Positions 7,466-15,128 are shown, counted from the stretch's first letter. The stretch is DNA of 18,713 nt from Pseudomonadota bacterium (GCA_003242425.1 QGUL01000004.1:1-18713); one strand, 5' to 3'. Translations and numbers: made by a program. The notes: a model not told the origin generated them from the sequence alone.

Positions 7466-8659
7466 ATGTCTTCATCCATGCCCCGCCAGCGGGCGCCGCT
7501 GTGGCTGCTCGTGTTCGTCACCGTGAGCGGCACCGCCGCCATGCACATGTTCGTGCCGGCCCTGCCGCAGGCGGCGCAGCATTTCGCCGTGGACCGCGCG
7601 GCGATGCAGGCGGCCGTCACGCTCTACATCTTCGGCATGGCGATCGGCCAGCTCGTCTACGGCCCGCTGTCCGATGCCTTCGGCCGGCGGCCGATGCTGC
7701 TCCTGGGGCTTGCGCTCTACACGGTGTCCAGCGCGGCGGCGGCGTTCGCCGCGAGCGTGAAGATGCTCGTGACGGCGCGGCTCTTTCAGGCGCTCGGCGG
7801 CTGTGCGGGGCACGCGCTGGGGCGCGCGATCGTGCGCGACACGTCCACGCCCGAAAGCACCATGCGCGACCTCGCCCTGCTCAACCTCATGAGCATGATG
7901 GGGCCGGGCCTCGCGCCGCTGATCGGCGCTTTCATCACCGCCGCGGCCGGATGGCGGGGCATCTTCGTGTTTCTGGGAACGATGGGCGGCATCGCGCTGT
8001 TCTGCGCCTGGCGCATGCTTCCGGAAAGCGCGCGCTCGGCGCGCAATCTCAGGCCGCGCGTGCTCGCGCGCGAATACGCCGCGCTGTTCCGCTCGCGTGC
8101 CTTCCTCGGCTACACGCTGGGCGGCGGCGCGTCGACGACTTCGTTCTTCGCTTTCGTCACCGCGGCGCCCTTCATCCTCGGCTCGCAGTTCGGCCGGCCG
8201 TCGCAGGAGGTCGGCATGCATCTGGCCACGCTCATCGTCGGCATGTTCCTCGGCAACGCCTTCACGCGCCGCTTCGCGGGCCGCATCCGCAACGATCGGC
8301 TGATGATCGGCGGCAATGCCCTGAGCGTGGCCTGCGCGCTGATCATGCTCGTCGCGGCGGCGACGCACGCTTTGAACGCCTACGTGGCAACGGCGCTGAT
8401 GTTCTTCTACACGCTCGGCGCCGGCATCACGAGTCCCGCGGCGCTCACCAAGGCGCTCAGCATCAATCCAAACGTGGTCGGTTCGGCGGCGGGGCTGTAC
8501 GGCTTCACGCAGATGACCATCGGCGCCTTGTGCACCTGGCTGGTCGGGTTCGGCGAGGATCCGGCGCTCAGCGCGGCGGCGGTGCTGGTCGTCGCCGCCT
8601 TGTCGGGACAGCTCAGCTTCTGGATCGGCGTCAGGGCCGAGCGCGAAGGGCGCCGCTAG
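7466..8659 (+). CDS. Bcr/CflA-type MFS drug efflux transporter
   Basis: The 397-residue protein has the 12-helix pattern of the DHA1 family of proton-driven major facilitator exporters in the inner membrane. The Bcr/CflA signatures are clear: FVPALPQAAQHF at the end of helix 1, the loop 2-3 motif GPLSDAFGRRPMLLLG, and FQALGGCAGHALGRAIVRD around helices 4-5, where Arg and Asp are conserved. The length matches the family at about 400. The ATG at 7466 is used; an ATG at 7478 is equally possible, and neither has a good Shine-Dalgarno sequence, which would fit translational coupling to the AraC gene just upstream. Known relatives export antibiotics such as bicyclomycin or sulfonamides, and some export dipeptides or cysteine. 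The substrate here is not predictable. The stop is 4 nt from the stop of the convergent apt gene. Confidence 0.9.
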   Translation: MSSSMPRQRAPLWLLVFVTVSGTAAMHMFVPALPQAAQHFAVDRAAMQAAVTLYIFGMAIGQLVYGPLSDAFGRRPMLLLGLALYTVSSAAAAFAASVKMLVTARLFQALGGCAGHALGRAIVRDTSTPESTMRDLALLNLMSMMGPGLAPLIGAFITAAAGWRGIFVFLGTMGGIALFCAWRMLPESARSARNLRPRVLAREYAALFRSRAFLGYTLGGGASTTSFFAFVTAAPFILGSQFGRPSQEVGMHLATLIVGMFLGNAFTRRFAGRIRNDRLMIGGNALSVACALIMLVAAATHALNAYVATALMFFYTLGAGITSPAALTKALSINPNVVGSAAGLYGFTQMTIGALCTWLVGFGEDPALSAAAVLVVAALSGQLSFWIGVRAEREGRR

Positions 8660-8663
8660 CGCG

Positions 8664-9209
8664 CTATTCGTCCTCGGTGAACGAGCACAGGGTGAACACC
8701 GGGAGGCCGGCGTCCTGGAGGCGTTTCATGCCGCCGAGATCCGAGAGATGGATGATCGCCGCCGCTTCCACCACGGTGCCGCCCGCGCGCTCGATGAGCC
8801 TGGAGGAGGCCAGCATGGTGCCACCGGTGGCGATGAGATCGTCCACCAGCAGCACGCGGTCGCCCCGGCGGACGGCGTCCTGGTGCATCTCCACCGAGGC
8901 CTGGCCGTACTCCAGGGTGTAGGGTTCGCGCAGCGTGTCGAACGGGAGCTTGCCCTCTTTGCGGATCGGCACGAAGCTGCAGTTGAGCTCGTAGGCGATG
9001 GGCGCACCGATGATGAGCCCGCGCGCATCGATTGCGGCGACCACATCGAATTCCATGTCGTGGTAGCGGTGCACGAAGCTGTCGACCAGCTTCCGGAACG
9101 CCGACCGGTTCTGCAGGATGGGCGTGATGTCGCGGAAATTCACGCCGGGCTGCGGCCATCCGCGCACGGTGCGGACGATGGATTTGATGTAGTCGCCGTA
9201 AACGCTCAT
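8664..9209 (-). CDS. apt: Adenine phosphoribosyltransferase
   Basis: The 181-residue cytosolic enzyme converts adenine and PRPP to AMP and diphosphate (purine salvage). The PRPP-binding loop is intact ([13 protein letters not shown], residues 119-131). The Apt-specific flexible-loop motif RKEGKLP (83-89) and the N-terminal [12 protein letters not shown] (21-32) are also present. The length is normal for bacterial Apt. The ATG at 9207-9209 has AGGGAAA (9216-9222) about 6 nt upstream. The preceding ABC1-kinase gene ends only 17 nt before it on the same strand, so the two are probably co-transcribed. Adenine released during methylthioadenosine and SAH turnover is a natural substrate, which links it loosely to mtaD in the same window. 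Confidence 0.96.
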   Translation of the reverse strand: MSVYGDYIKSIVRTVRGWPQPGVNFRDITPILQNRSAFRKLVDSFVHRYHDMEFDVVAAIDARGLIIGAPIAYELNCSFVPIRKEGKLPFDTLREPYTLEYGQASVEMHQDAVRRGDRVLLVDDLIATGGTMLASSRLIERAGGTVVEAAAIIHLSDLGGMKRLQDAGLPVFTLCSFTEDE

Positions 9210-9226
9210 GAGTGCTTTCCCTGGGG

Positions 9227-10948
9227 CTAGCGCTGGTCGTCCAGCCGGTCTTCGCGGTTGCTGCGGCGGATGGATAGTAGCAGCCACACCCCGCCGACGG
9301 CAGCGCCGAGGAAGCCGAGCAGCCCGAACAGCGGCAGGCCGAGCAGGCTCGGGCCGCCGGGCACGGTCATGACGATGGAGGAGCCGATGATCAGCGCGGC
9401 GATGACGATGCCGACGGTCAACCGGTTGGCGGCGCGGTCGAGCTGATTGCCCACGCGCCGCAGGCTCTGCACGTCGACGTGCAGCTCCAGCCGTCCGCGC
9501 CGCGCCATGCGCAGCACGCGCGCGATGTCGCGCGGCAGCCCGGCCGTGATCTGCAGGAGCTCCGTCGAGGTGCGCATCCCGCGGCGAAGCACGGCGGCGG
9601 GCGCGTAGTGCTCCCGCATGATGCGCTCCAGCACGGGCTTCGCCTGGCCGGCGATGTCGAAATCCGGATCGAGCTCGCGGCCCATCGCCTCCAGAGAGAT
9701 GAAGGCTTTGATGAGCAGCGCCAGATCGGGGGGCATGCTCAGGCGGTGCTGGCGCAGGATGCGGACCGCATCGTTCAGCATGTCGCCGACGCGCAATTCC
9801 TTCAGCGGCACGCCGCGGTATTGATCGACGAAGCTTTCGATTTCGGCCGACAGCGCCTCGTCGTTGTAGGTGCCGCTGTCGGCCCATTCGAGCAGCACGT
9901 CCGTGACCTGGTCCGCCTGCCGGTTCACCAGCCCGAGCAGCAGGCGCACCAGTTCCTCGCGCCGCCTTTCGTTGACCCGGCCCACCATGCCGAAGTCGAT
10001 GAAGGCGATGCGGTGGCCCGGCAGATAGAACACATTGCCCGGATGAGGATCGGCGTGGAAGAAGCCGTCCTCCAGGATCATTTTCAGCACCGCGTGACCG
10101 CCGCGGCGCGCGAGCAGCTTGCGGTCCAGTCCCGCGGCATCGACCGCATCGAGCCGGCCGCCGGCGATGCCGTCGATGTACTCCTGCACGCACAGGCGCT
10201 CGCTCGTCCACTGCCAGTAGATCTTCGGAATGACGATGGGGTTGGCGCCCGCGCTGTCCTCGTCGGTGTAGCCCTCGAAGTTCTCCGCGATGCGTTTGGT
10301 GTGGCGTGCCTCGACGGCGAGATCGAGCTCGTTGCGCAGCGAACGGCTGAACTGGCGCACGATCTCCTGCGGCCGGAAGGCGCGCAGCTCGGGGCTTTCG
10401 CCTTCGGCGAGCTGGGCGAGGCGCATCATCCAGCGCAGGTCGGCTTCCACAATCGGCCGGATGCCGGGCCGGCGCACCTTGAGCACCACCTCGTCGCCTT
10501 CGTGCGTGCGGGCGCGATAAACCTGGGCAATGGACGCTGCCGCGAGCGGTTCCGGATCGAACCAGGCGAACACCTCCTCCGGCGGTCCGCCGAGGTCCTC
10601 GACGAGTTGCGGCCGCACCTCCTCGTAGGGGCTTGGCGGCGCGTGGTCGTGGAGCTTGCTGAATTCGGCGATCCACTCGGGCTCGAATAGATCCACGCGC
10701 GTGGCGAGCAACTGCCCGAGCTTGACGAAGGTCGGCCCGAGCTCCTCCAGCACCCGCCGCACCCGCTCCGGCGGCGGCATGTGCGCGTACTCCTGCGCGT
10801 CGCGCCAGCGCAGCACCTGCCCCGCGCGCTCCAGCACGTTCGCCAGCCCGATGCGCCGCACCACGTCGCCGAAGCCGTAGCGGATCAGCGTGGCGACGAT
10901 GTCATGCAGACGGCCGAGATCCTGTACGGAAGGGAAGGGCTGCCACAT
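9227..10948 (-). CDS. ABC1/AarF/UbiB-family atypical kinase with C-terminal membrane anchor
   Basis: The 573-residue protein belongs to the ABC1 (ADCK/UbiB) protein-kinase-like family, whose members support ubiquinone synthesis or lipid homeostasis and show ATPase rather than classical kinase activity. Visible motifs are the family-specific KLGQ (76-79), the Ala-rich loop replacing the Gly-rich loop (AAAS, 136-139), the catalytic lysine in VVLKV (Lys157), HADPHPGN (298-305) and DFG (318-320). Two hydrophobic helices near the C-terminus (about 515-560) would anchor it in the inner membrane. The frame is open back to 11062, but that part would run into the ssrA terminator, so the ATG of MWQPFPSV at 10948 is chosen. 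It has no clear Shine-Dalgarno sequence; an ATG at 11014 is the alternative. ubiG lies only about 1.3 kb upstream, but ubiH and ubiE are not present here, so I do not assign the symbol ubiB. Confidence 0.88.
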   Translation of the reverse strand: MWQPFPSVQDLGRLHDIVATLIRYGFGDVVRRIGLANVLERAGQVLRWRDAQEYAHMPPPERVRRVLEELGPTFVKLGQLLATRVDLFEPEWIAEFSKLHDHAPPSPYEEVRPQLVEDLGGPPEEVFAWFDPEPLAAASIAQVYRARTHEGDEVVLKVRRPGIRPIVEADLRWMMRLAQLAEGESPELRAFRPQEIVRQFSRSLRNELDLAVEARHTKRIAENFEGYTDEDSAGANPIVIPKIYWQWTSERLCVQEYIDGIAGGRLDAVDAAGLDRKLLARRGGHAVLKMILEDGFFHADPHPGNVFYLPGHRIAFIDFGMVGRVNERRREELVRLLLGLVNRQADQVTDVLLEWADSGTYNDEALSAEIESFVDQYRGVPLKELRVGDMLNDAVRILRQHRLSMPPDLALLIKAFISLEAMGRELDPDFDIAGQAKPVLERIMREHYAPAAVLRRGMRTSTELLQITAGLPRDIARVLRMARRGRLELHVDVQSLRRVGNQLDRAANRLTVGIVIAALIIGSSIVMTVPGGPSLLGLPLFGLLGFLGAAVGGVWLLLSIRRSNREDRLDDQR

Positions 10949-11052
10949 GGTGGAGCGGGGCGATGGCGATGAGGGGATGATACCGAAGGCGGGGTGGCGG
11001 AGCTTGCTGTGCATCAACCGCTTCGCTTCGCGGTTTCTCATTCCCGTCGCGT

Positions 11053-11084
11053 CAACAAACAAAAACGGCCCGCACGGGGCCGTC
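11053..11084 (-). terminator. Rho-independent terminator of ssrA
   Basis: On the minus strand ACGGCCC (83-77 of this block, 11083-11077) pairs with GGGCCGT (11071-11065) around a 5-nt loop, followed by TTTTTGTTTG. It lies 10 nt after the CCA end of the tmRNA, in the textbook position and orientation. Confidence 0.88.
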
Positions 11085-11093
11085 TTGGTTTGT

Positions 11094-11457
11094 TGGTGGA
11101 GGCGGCGGGAATCGAACCCGCGTCCGCAAGTCCTCTACAGGCAGCTCTACATACTTAGCCGTGTCTATTGGCTTTAACCCGCAACCCGCCGACCGGCAGG
11201 CTGGTTACGGGCGAGTCACCTTGGATTTAACGCCGTACGAAGTGACCCCGCACGACGCGAGTCCATGTGAATGACCCGGCTCTAGCTTGCGCTAGCTACC
11301 CCATGGACGAGGTAGTGCCAGGCTCGCGGGTTATTTAGGCCGCGAGAGCGAAACGTTCGTCGTTCGCAGTTAATTTGGTCCAGTTGATTTACGAGGTCAC
11401 TGGTCCTCGGTATGCACTGCACTGCTTCGCAACCCACGTCGAAGCCAGGTCGCCCCC
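11094..11457 (-). ncRNA. ssrA: Transfer-messenger RNA (tmRNA)
   Basis: This 364-nt single-piece tmRNA rescues stalled ribosomes by trans-translation together with SmpB. The 5' end (GGGGGCGACCTGGCTTCGAC) pairs over 7 bp, one of them G-U, with the 3' end CGCCTCC followed by an encoded ACCA. The T-arm reads GGGTTCGATTCCC, with the usual tRNA-like half-molecule around it. The middle contains a resume codon followed by an open reading frame and pseudoknot-forming stems. The tag frame is annotated separately. The ends were placed from the acceptor-stem pairing. smpB is not in this window. An extended -10 promoter lies upstream and a strong terminator lies downstream. Confidence 0.97.
11335..11367 (-). 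other. tmRNA tag-peptide reading frame (ANDERFALAA)
   Basis: Starting at the resume codon GCG (11365-11367), the minus strand reads A-N-D-E-R-F-A-L-A-A then TAA, directly followed by ATAA. With the alanine charged on tmRNA, the appended tag is A-ANDERFALAA. The LAA end is the standard ClpXP/ClpAP degron. This is the form I associate with betaproteobacteria; E. coli has ANDENYALAA. Confidence 0.93.
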
Positions 11458-11486
11458 GGAATTCTGTGGTGCTGTCAGCGCTACGG

Positions 11487-11495
11487 ATTATCACA
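11487..11495 (-). promoter_or_regulatory. Probable ssrA promoter, extended -10 element
   Basis: The minus strand reads TGTGATAAT, i.e. TGn followed by GATAAT (5 of 6 to consensus). Transcription would start near 11480, leaving a leader of roughly 23 nt to be removed by RNase P, as is usual for tmRNA precursors. No convincing -35 element is present at 16-18 bp, which fits an extended -10 promoter. Confidence 0.5.
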
Positions 11496-11536
11496 CGGTT
11501 CGGGCCGACTAAGCAGCGTTGCCGTGTGCCGTTTGC

Positions 11537-12202
11537 CTACATAGATGGGGCGCGCCGCAAATAGTTCAATACTTCGGCCGGGTGGCCGATGACGGCATCG
11601 GCTTCCCAGGCGGCGGGGTCGGCGTCGAGACCGAGATAGCCGTAGCCGGCCGCCAGCACGGGCATCCCGGCGGCGCGGGCGGCCTGCACGTCCCGCAGAT
11701 CGTCTCCGACATAGAGGCAGGCGCCGGGCTCCAGGCCGATCAGGCGGGCGGCGTGGAGCAGGGGATCGGGATGCGGTTTGGGCCGCGCCGCGGTGTCGCC
11801 GCAGACCACGCAGCGGCAGCGTTCGTAGAGCCCCAGCGCGCGCAGGAGCGGCTCGGTGAAGCGCTGGTGCTTGTTGGTGACGACGCCCCAGGCGACGGCG
11901 CGGCGGTCGAGCTCGTCCAGCAGCGCGGGCACTCCCTCGAACAGCACCGTCCGTTCGCAGATGGCGGCTTCGTAGAGCTCCAGGAAGCGGTTCTTGAGGG
12001 GCTCGTATTCGGGATGGTCGGGTTCGATGCCGAGCCCGGCCTTGAGCATGCCGCGTGCACCGGCGGAGGTGACGGGCCGCGCCAGCTCGAAGGGGATGGG
12101 CGGGGCACCGCGTTCGGCCAGCAGCCGGTTCAAGGCGCCGGCCAGATCGGGCGCGGTGTCGGCCAGGGTACCGTCCAGATCGAACAGGACCGCGCGGATC
12201 AT
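11537..12202 (-). CDS. gph: HAD-IA phosphatase: phosphoglycolate phosphatase / MupP-type (N-acetylmuramate 6-phosphate phosphatase)
   Basis: The 221-residue protein is a HAD-superfamily subclass IA phosphatase. Motif I is [10 protein letters not shown] (nucleophile Asp8, acid/base Asp10), motif II lies in WGVVTNK, motif III is the lysine in [10 protein letters not shown], and motif IV is VGDDLRD. Two readings are possible. Such genes are usually called gph (phosphoglycolate phosphatase). However, the sequence pattern ([44 protein letters not shown]) and the position directly after ubiG match Pseudomonas mupP, whose product dephosphorylates MurNAc-6-phosphate in peptidoglycan recycling. The ATG overlaps the ubiG stop codon by 4 bp (ATGA at 12199-12202), so translation is probably coupled. 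No terminator is visible before the ssrA promoter, so read-through into ssrA is possible. Confidence 0.92.
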   Translation of the reverse strand: MIRAVLFDLDGTLADTAPDLAGALNRLLAERGAPPIPFELARPVTSAGARGMLKAGLGIEPDHPEYEPLKNRFLELYEAAICERTVLFEGVPALLDELDRRAVAWGVVTNKHQRFTEPLLRALGLYERCRCVVCGDTAARPKPHPDPLLHAARLIGLEPGACLYVGDDLRDVQAARAAGMPVLAAGYGYLGLDADPAAWEADAVIGHPAEVLNYLRRAPSM

Positions 12203-12900
12203 TGTTCGAGGCGCACCGCGTGAACCATGTAGTTCACGTCCACGTCGCGCTCCAGGGCGTAGATCTTGGTGAACGGGTTGTAGGTGAGGCCGATCATGTG
12301 GCGCACCCCGAGCCCGGCTTCGCGGCAGTAGGAGGCGAGCTCGTGCGGCTTGATGAACTTGGCGTAGTCGTGCGTGCCCTTGGGCAGCAGCTTGAGCACG
12401 TACTCGGCGCCGATGATCGCGAAGAGGTACGACTTCGGGTTGCGGTTGATGGTGGAGAAGAACACGTCGCCGCCCGGTTTCACCAGCCGCGCGCAGGCCG
12501 AGACGATGCTCGCCGGGTCGGGCACGTGCTCGAGCATTTCCATGCAGGTGACGACGTCGTAGCTCGCCGGCTCGCGTTCGGCGAGCGCTTCGGCGGAGAC
12601 GAGCTCGTAGTCGACTTTGGTCTGCGTTTCGAGCGCGTGCAATTGCGCCACCTTGAGGGCCTTCTCGCCGAGGTCGATGCCTTTCACCTGGGCGCCGCGG
12701 CGTGCCATGGCCTCCGAAAGAATCCCGCCGCCGCAGCCCACGTCGAGCACGCGCTTGCCGGCGAGCGGGGCCTTGTCCTCGATCCAGCCCAGGCGCAGCG
12801 GATTGATTTCGTGCAGCGGCTTGAATTCGCTGTTCGGGTCCCACCAGCGATGCGCGAGTTCGCTGAATTTGGCCAGTTCCTGTTGATCGACGTTCTGCAT
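12199..12900 (-). CDS. ubiG: Ubiquinone biosynthesis O-methyltransferase UbiG
   Basis: The 233-residue SAM-dependent enzyme performs both O-methylations of ubiquinone synthesis: 2-polyprenyl-6-hydroxyphenol and the final 3-demethylubiquinol. The N-terminus has the UbiG-specific [19 protein letters not shown] (12-30) and [15 protein letters not shown]-binding motif I is VLDVGCGGG (51-59), with the acidic residue of motif II in [16 protein letters not shown] and [16 protein letters not shown] follow. The C-terminal [21 protein letters not shown] is typical of the family. The length is normal. A GGAG (12911-12914) lies about 10 nt before the ATG. It is downstream of the ompA terminator, and its own promoter is proposed there. 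It forms an overlapping pair with the HAD phosphatase gene. Confidence 0.97.
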   Translation of the reverse strand: MQNVDQQELAKFSELAHRWWDPNSEFKPLHEINPLRLGWIEDKAPLAGKRVLDVGCGGGILSEAMARRGAQVKGIDLGEKALKVAQLHALETQTKVDYELVSAEALAEREPASYDVVTCMEMLEHVPDPASIVSACARLVKPGGDVFFSTINRNPKSYLFAIIGAEYVLKLLPKGTHDYAKFIKPHELASYCREAGLGVRHMIGLTYNPFTKIYALERDVDVNYMVHAVRLEQ

Positions 12901-12913
12901 GCTGCGAATGCTC

Positions 12914-12926
12914 CGTGCAAGGCACG
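12914..12926. repeat. Small palindrome in the ubiG leader
   Basis: CGTGC and GCACG are inverted copies around AAG, between the proposed ubiG -10 element and its Shine-Dalgarno. It could be a minor leader hairpin or an operator; nothing else supports either. Confidence 0.25.
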
Positions 12927-12927
12927 T

Positions 12928-12956
12928 ATCTTAGCCGCGCGAAGGCCGCACAACAA
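12928..12956 (-). promoter_or_regulatory. Possible ubiG promoter overlapping the ompA terminator
   Basis: On the minus strand TTGTTG (12951-12956) and TAAGAT (12928-12933) are 17 bp apart. The -35 element lies within the T-rich tail of the ompA terminator. Transcription would start near 12921, leaving a short leader. Matches are moderate (3/6 and 4/6). Confidence 0.33.
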
Positions 12957-12980
12957 AAAGCCCCGCCGCGGCGGGGCTTC
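12952..12980 (-). terminator. Rho-independent terminator of ompA
   Basis: Positions 12959-12978 are a perfect 20-bp GC-rich palindrome (AGCCCCGCCG / CGGCGGGGCT). On the minus strand it is followed by TTTTTGTTG. It lies about 20 nt after the ompA stop codon and separates this highly expressed gene from ubiG. Confidence 0.9.
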
Positions 12981-12999
12981 CGTTCGAATGGCAGGGCGC

Positions 13000-13650
13000 T
13001 TAACGCGTGCCCACCACTTCGATTTCCACGCGACGGTTCTTCTGACGGCCTTCGCGGGTCTTGTTGGTGGCGACGGGCTGCGTTTCACCCTTGCCTTCCG
13101 TGTAGATGCGGTCGGCGGGGATGCCCTTGCTTACGAGGTAGTTCTTCACCGCTTCGGCGCGTCGCACGGACAGCTTCTGGTTGTAGGCCTCGGTGCCGAT
13201 GCTGTCGGTGTGACCGATGGCGATGATGACCTCGAGGTTGAGGCCCTGCATCTTGCTCACCAGGTCGTCGAGTTCACGACGGCCTTCGGGACGCAGCGCG
13301 TACTTGTCGAAATCGAACAGCACGTCAGCGTTCAGCGTCACTTTCTGCTGTTCGGGGACCACGACGGGCGCGGGTGCGGGAGCCGGAGCGGGCGCCGGTT
13401 CGGCAGGCGCGGGAGCCGGCGCTACCGCGGGTTTCTTCACCAGATCGGGATCGCATTCGGCGATCGCCAGAGCGGGCGTCCAGTAGCCGGTGCGCCAGCA
13501 CATGCCGAAGGGGCTCTTCACCACGAAACCGCGCGTATCGGTCAGGTAGCCGGCTTTGTCGGCGGCGGCCTGCGCACCGACCTGACCCGAGGCTGCACTG
13601 AGGACGAGAGCTAAGGCGACAAGGAAGGATTTTCCGAAGTTTTTCATCAT
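13000..13650 (-). CDS. ompA: OmpA-family outer-membrane protein (short betaproteobacterial type)
   Basis: The 216-residue envelope protein has a Sec signal peptide (residues 1-28, cleavage after AQA). A short mature N-terminal region follows with the FGMCWRTGYWTPALAIAECDPDL segment, whose two cysteines may pair. Next is a Pro/Ala-rich linker (about 75-95), then an OmpA C-terminal domain (about 105-212) that binds peptidoglycan non-covalently: LFDFDKYALRPEG, GHTDSIGTEAYNQKLSVRRAEAVKNYL cut into its known helices, and the NRRVEIEV end. It lacks the 8-stranded beta-barrel of E. coli OmpA. The ATG at 13648-13650 has AGAGAGGA about 6 nt upstream; a second ATG follows immediately. Its own promoter (inside the mtaD 3' end) and a strong terminator suggest an independent, abundant transcript. 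Confidence 0.94.
   Translation of the reverse strand: MMKNFGKSFLVALALVLSAASGQVGAQAAADKAGYLTDTRGFVVKSPFGMCWRTGYWTPALAIAECDPDLVKKPAVAPAPAPAEPAPAPAPAPAPVVVPEQQKVTLNADVLFDFDKYALRPEGRRELDDLVSKMQGLNLEVIIAIGHTDSIGTEAYNQKLSVRRAEAVKNYLVSKGIPADRIYTEGKGETQPVATNKTREGRQKNRRVEIEVVGTR
13366..13432 (-). repeat. Pro-Ala dipeptide-coding repeat in ompA
   Basis: The linker codes a run of alternating Pro and Ala interrupted by one Glu. At DNA level it is a degenerate GC-only hexamer repeat with varying third codon positions, which suggests selection on the protein rather than recent slippage. It is the likely flexible spacer between the outer-membrane part and the peptidoglycan-binding domain. Confidence 0.7.
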
Positions 13651-13713
13651 GTTGTTTCCTCTCTAAAAAAGGAGCAGCGAGTTTGGCGGTTGCTTAGGCC
13701 ATGAAAAGCTGCA

Positions 13714-15039
13714 TTAGTTCAATAACTTATTATTCCAAACCGCGATGGCTTTAGCCAACGCCCCCGCTTCCAGTTCGACGAGGGCCCCGTCCCGAACTAG
13801 CAATCTTCCGGCCACCCACACGTGGGAGACGTGTTCGCGCCCGGCGCTGTACACGATCTGCGAGGCCGGGTCGTAGCACGGTAACACTTCCGGCGCCTCC
13901 AGTCGAATGGCGGCGATGTCGGCCGCCTTGCCCGCTTCCAGCGAGCCGATGCGGTGATGCAGACCCAGTGCGCGCGCGCCGTTGAGCGTGGCGCAACGCA
14001 GCGCGAGATGCGCGGGCAATGCGGCTGCATCGTGCGCGACCGCTTTGGCGAGCATCGCGGCCAGACGCATCTCGGCCAGCACATCGAGACGGTTGTTGCT
14101 CGCCGCGCCGTCGGTGCCGATCGCCACGTTGACGCCGGCCTTCAGCATGGCGGCCACCGGCGCGAAACCGCTGGCGAGCTTGAGGTTGGACGCGGGGCAA
14201 TGCGCGACCGAGGCGCCGTGCTGCGCGAGCAGGCCGATCTCGCGTTCGTTGAGATGCACCGCGTGCACGGCGATGAGCCGCGGCGAGACGAGCCCCAGTG
14301 CGAGCATGCGATCGAAGGGCCGTACGCCGTATTTCTCCAGGGACTGGCGGATCTCGTCCTCGGTCTCGTGCAGATGCAGATGGATCGGCACGTCGAGCTC
14401 CTCGGCGATGGTGGCGATCCGGGTGAAGGTGTCGTCGTTCACCGTATAGGGAGCGTGCGGCGCCAGGCAGAAGGACAGACCGGCGTGTTCCGCGAAGCGG
14501 TCGCGCGTTGCCAGACCCTTGGCAAGGTAGTCGTCGGCGTCGGCCGCGTAGGCGGTGGGGAACTCGATCACGGTGAGGCCGATCGCGGCGCGCATGCCTG
14601 CATCCACGAAGGCCTGCGCCGCGGATTCGGGGAAGAAGTACATCTCGTTGGCGCAGGTCACGCCCGCGCGCAGCATCTCGGCGCAGGCGAGCAGAGTGCC
14701 GTCGTACACGAACTGCGGCGAGACGTGCTTCGCCTCGGCGGGCCAGATGTGCTCGTTCAGCCAGACCATCAGCGGCTTGTCGTCGGCGTAGCCGCGCAGC
14801 AGGCTCATGGCGGCGTGGGTGTGCGCGTTGACGAGGCCGGGAATGAGCGCGTGATGGGGCAGGGTGACGCGCTCGGCGGGAGCGTAGGCGCTTTCGGCCT
14901 CGGCGGTCGGCACCACGCCGACGATGTCGCCGTCGCGCACGGCGACGCTATGGTCCTCCAGCACCACGCCGTAGGGCTCGACCGGGATCACCCATTTTGC
15001 GTCGATCAGCAGGTCGATGGGGAGCGGTGTCGTACTCAT
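13714..15039 (-). CDS. mtaD: 5-methylthioadenosine/S-adenosylhomocysteine deaminase (TRZ/ATZ family amidohydrolase)
   Basis: The 441-residue cytosolic metal-dependent hydrolase belongs to the amidohydrolase superfamily (TRZ/ATZ, COG0402). Metal and catalytic residues are in place: His73 and His75 (NAHTHAAM), His222 and Glu225 (HLHLHET), the HAVHL histidines near 259-262, and Asp310 (GTDGAASNN). PHAPYTV (194-200) is the substrate-loop motif of MTA/SAH deaminases. It probably deaminates methylthioadenosine and/or SAH to the inosyl products. The ATG at 15037-15039 is chosen because the family begins near here; the frame extends to 15129, but that part is not family-like and lies in the gyrA promoter region. 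It is divergent from gyrA, and ubiG follows after ompA. This matches the Pseudomonas mtnA-mtaD-ubiG-mupP cluster apart from the extra ompA and the missing mtnA. Confidence 0.9.
   Translation of the reverse strand: MSTTPLPIDLLIDAKWVIPVEPYGVVLEDHSVAVRDGDIVGVVPTAEAESAYAPAERVTLPHHALIPGLVNAHTHAAMSLLRGYADDKPLMVWLNEHIWPAEAKHVSPQFVYDGTLLACAEMLRAGVTCANEMYFFPESAAQAFVDAGMRAAIGLTVIEFPTAYAADADDYLAKGLATRDRFAEHAGLSFCLAPHAPYTVNDDTFTRIATIAEELDVPIHLHLHETEDEIRQSLEKYGVRPFDRMLALGLVSPRLIAVHAVHLNEREIGLLAQHGASVAHCPASNLKLASGFAPVAAMLKAGVNVAIGTDGAASNNRLDVLAEMRLAAMLAKAVAHDAAALPAHLALRCATLNGARALGLHHRIGSLEAGKAADIAAIRLEAPEVLPCYDPASQIVYSAGREHVSHVWVAGRLLVRDGALVELEAGALAKAIAVWNNKLLN
13729..13758 (-). promoter_or_regulatory. Probable ompA promoter inside the 3' end of mtaD
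   Basis: The minus strand has TTGGCT (13753-13758), an 18-bp spacer and AATAAT (13729-13734), the latter preceded by TGG (extended -10). Transcription would begin near 13722 and give a leader of about 72 nt before the ompA ATG. The mtaD stop (13714-13716) lies just inside this leader. Confidence 0.42.
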
Positions 15040-15094
15040 GGCCCGCACGATATCAAAAAAATTCCGCCGCACCTTGATCCTGGCAAACCTATGA

Positions 15095-15110
15095 CGCAAA
15101 AGCGTTTGCG
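15095..15110. promoter_or_regulatory. Palindrome in the divergent mtaD/gyrA intergenic region
   Basis: CGCAAA (15095-15100) and TTTGCG (15105-15110) are perfect inverted copies around AGCG. The site is 19 bp upstream of the gyrA -35 element and about 56 bp upstream of the mtaD start, a suitable position for a regulator acting on either gene. No known consensus is claimed. Confidence 0.33.
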
Positions 15111-15128
15111 CGATGGCGGCCGGGTACA

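Noticed and set aside
9479..10690. A 403-codon open frame antisense to the ABC1 kinase gene
   Set aside because: Shadow of the true gene; composition is biased and no family motif is present.
10949..11062. N-terminal extension of the ABC1 kinase
   Set aside because: The extension would start inside the ssrA terminator and has no family resemblance before MWQPFPSV.
11282..11494. A 70-codon minus-strand frame within ssrA
   Set aside because: It reads through the structured tmRNA in a frame different from the tag frame and has no independent support.
11492..11528. CACACGG / CCGTGTG inverted repeat upstream of ssrA
   Set aside because: Only 7 bp with a 23-nt spacer and overlapping the -10 element; likely chance, and not strong enough to call an operator.
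13366..13432. Repeat in ompA considered as a CRISPR or slippage-based phase-variable tract
   Set aside because: It is a short in-frame Pro/Ala linker with degenerate units and no spacers; the length keeps the frame, so there is no on/off switching signature.
12202..13614. A 470-codon plus-strand frame spanning ubiG, the ompA terminator and ompA
   Set aside because: It crosses a perfect terminator palindrome and two well-recognised genes on the other strand; no domain is visible.
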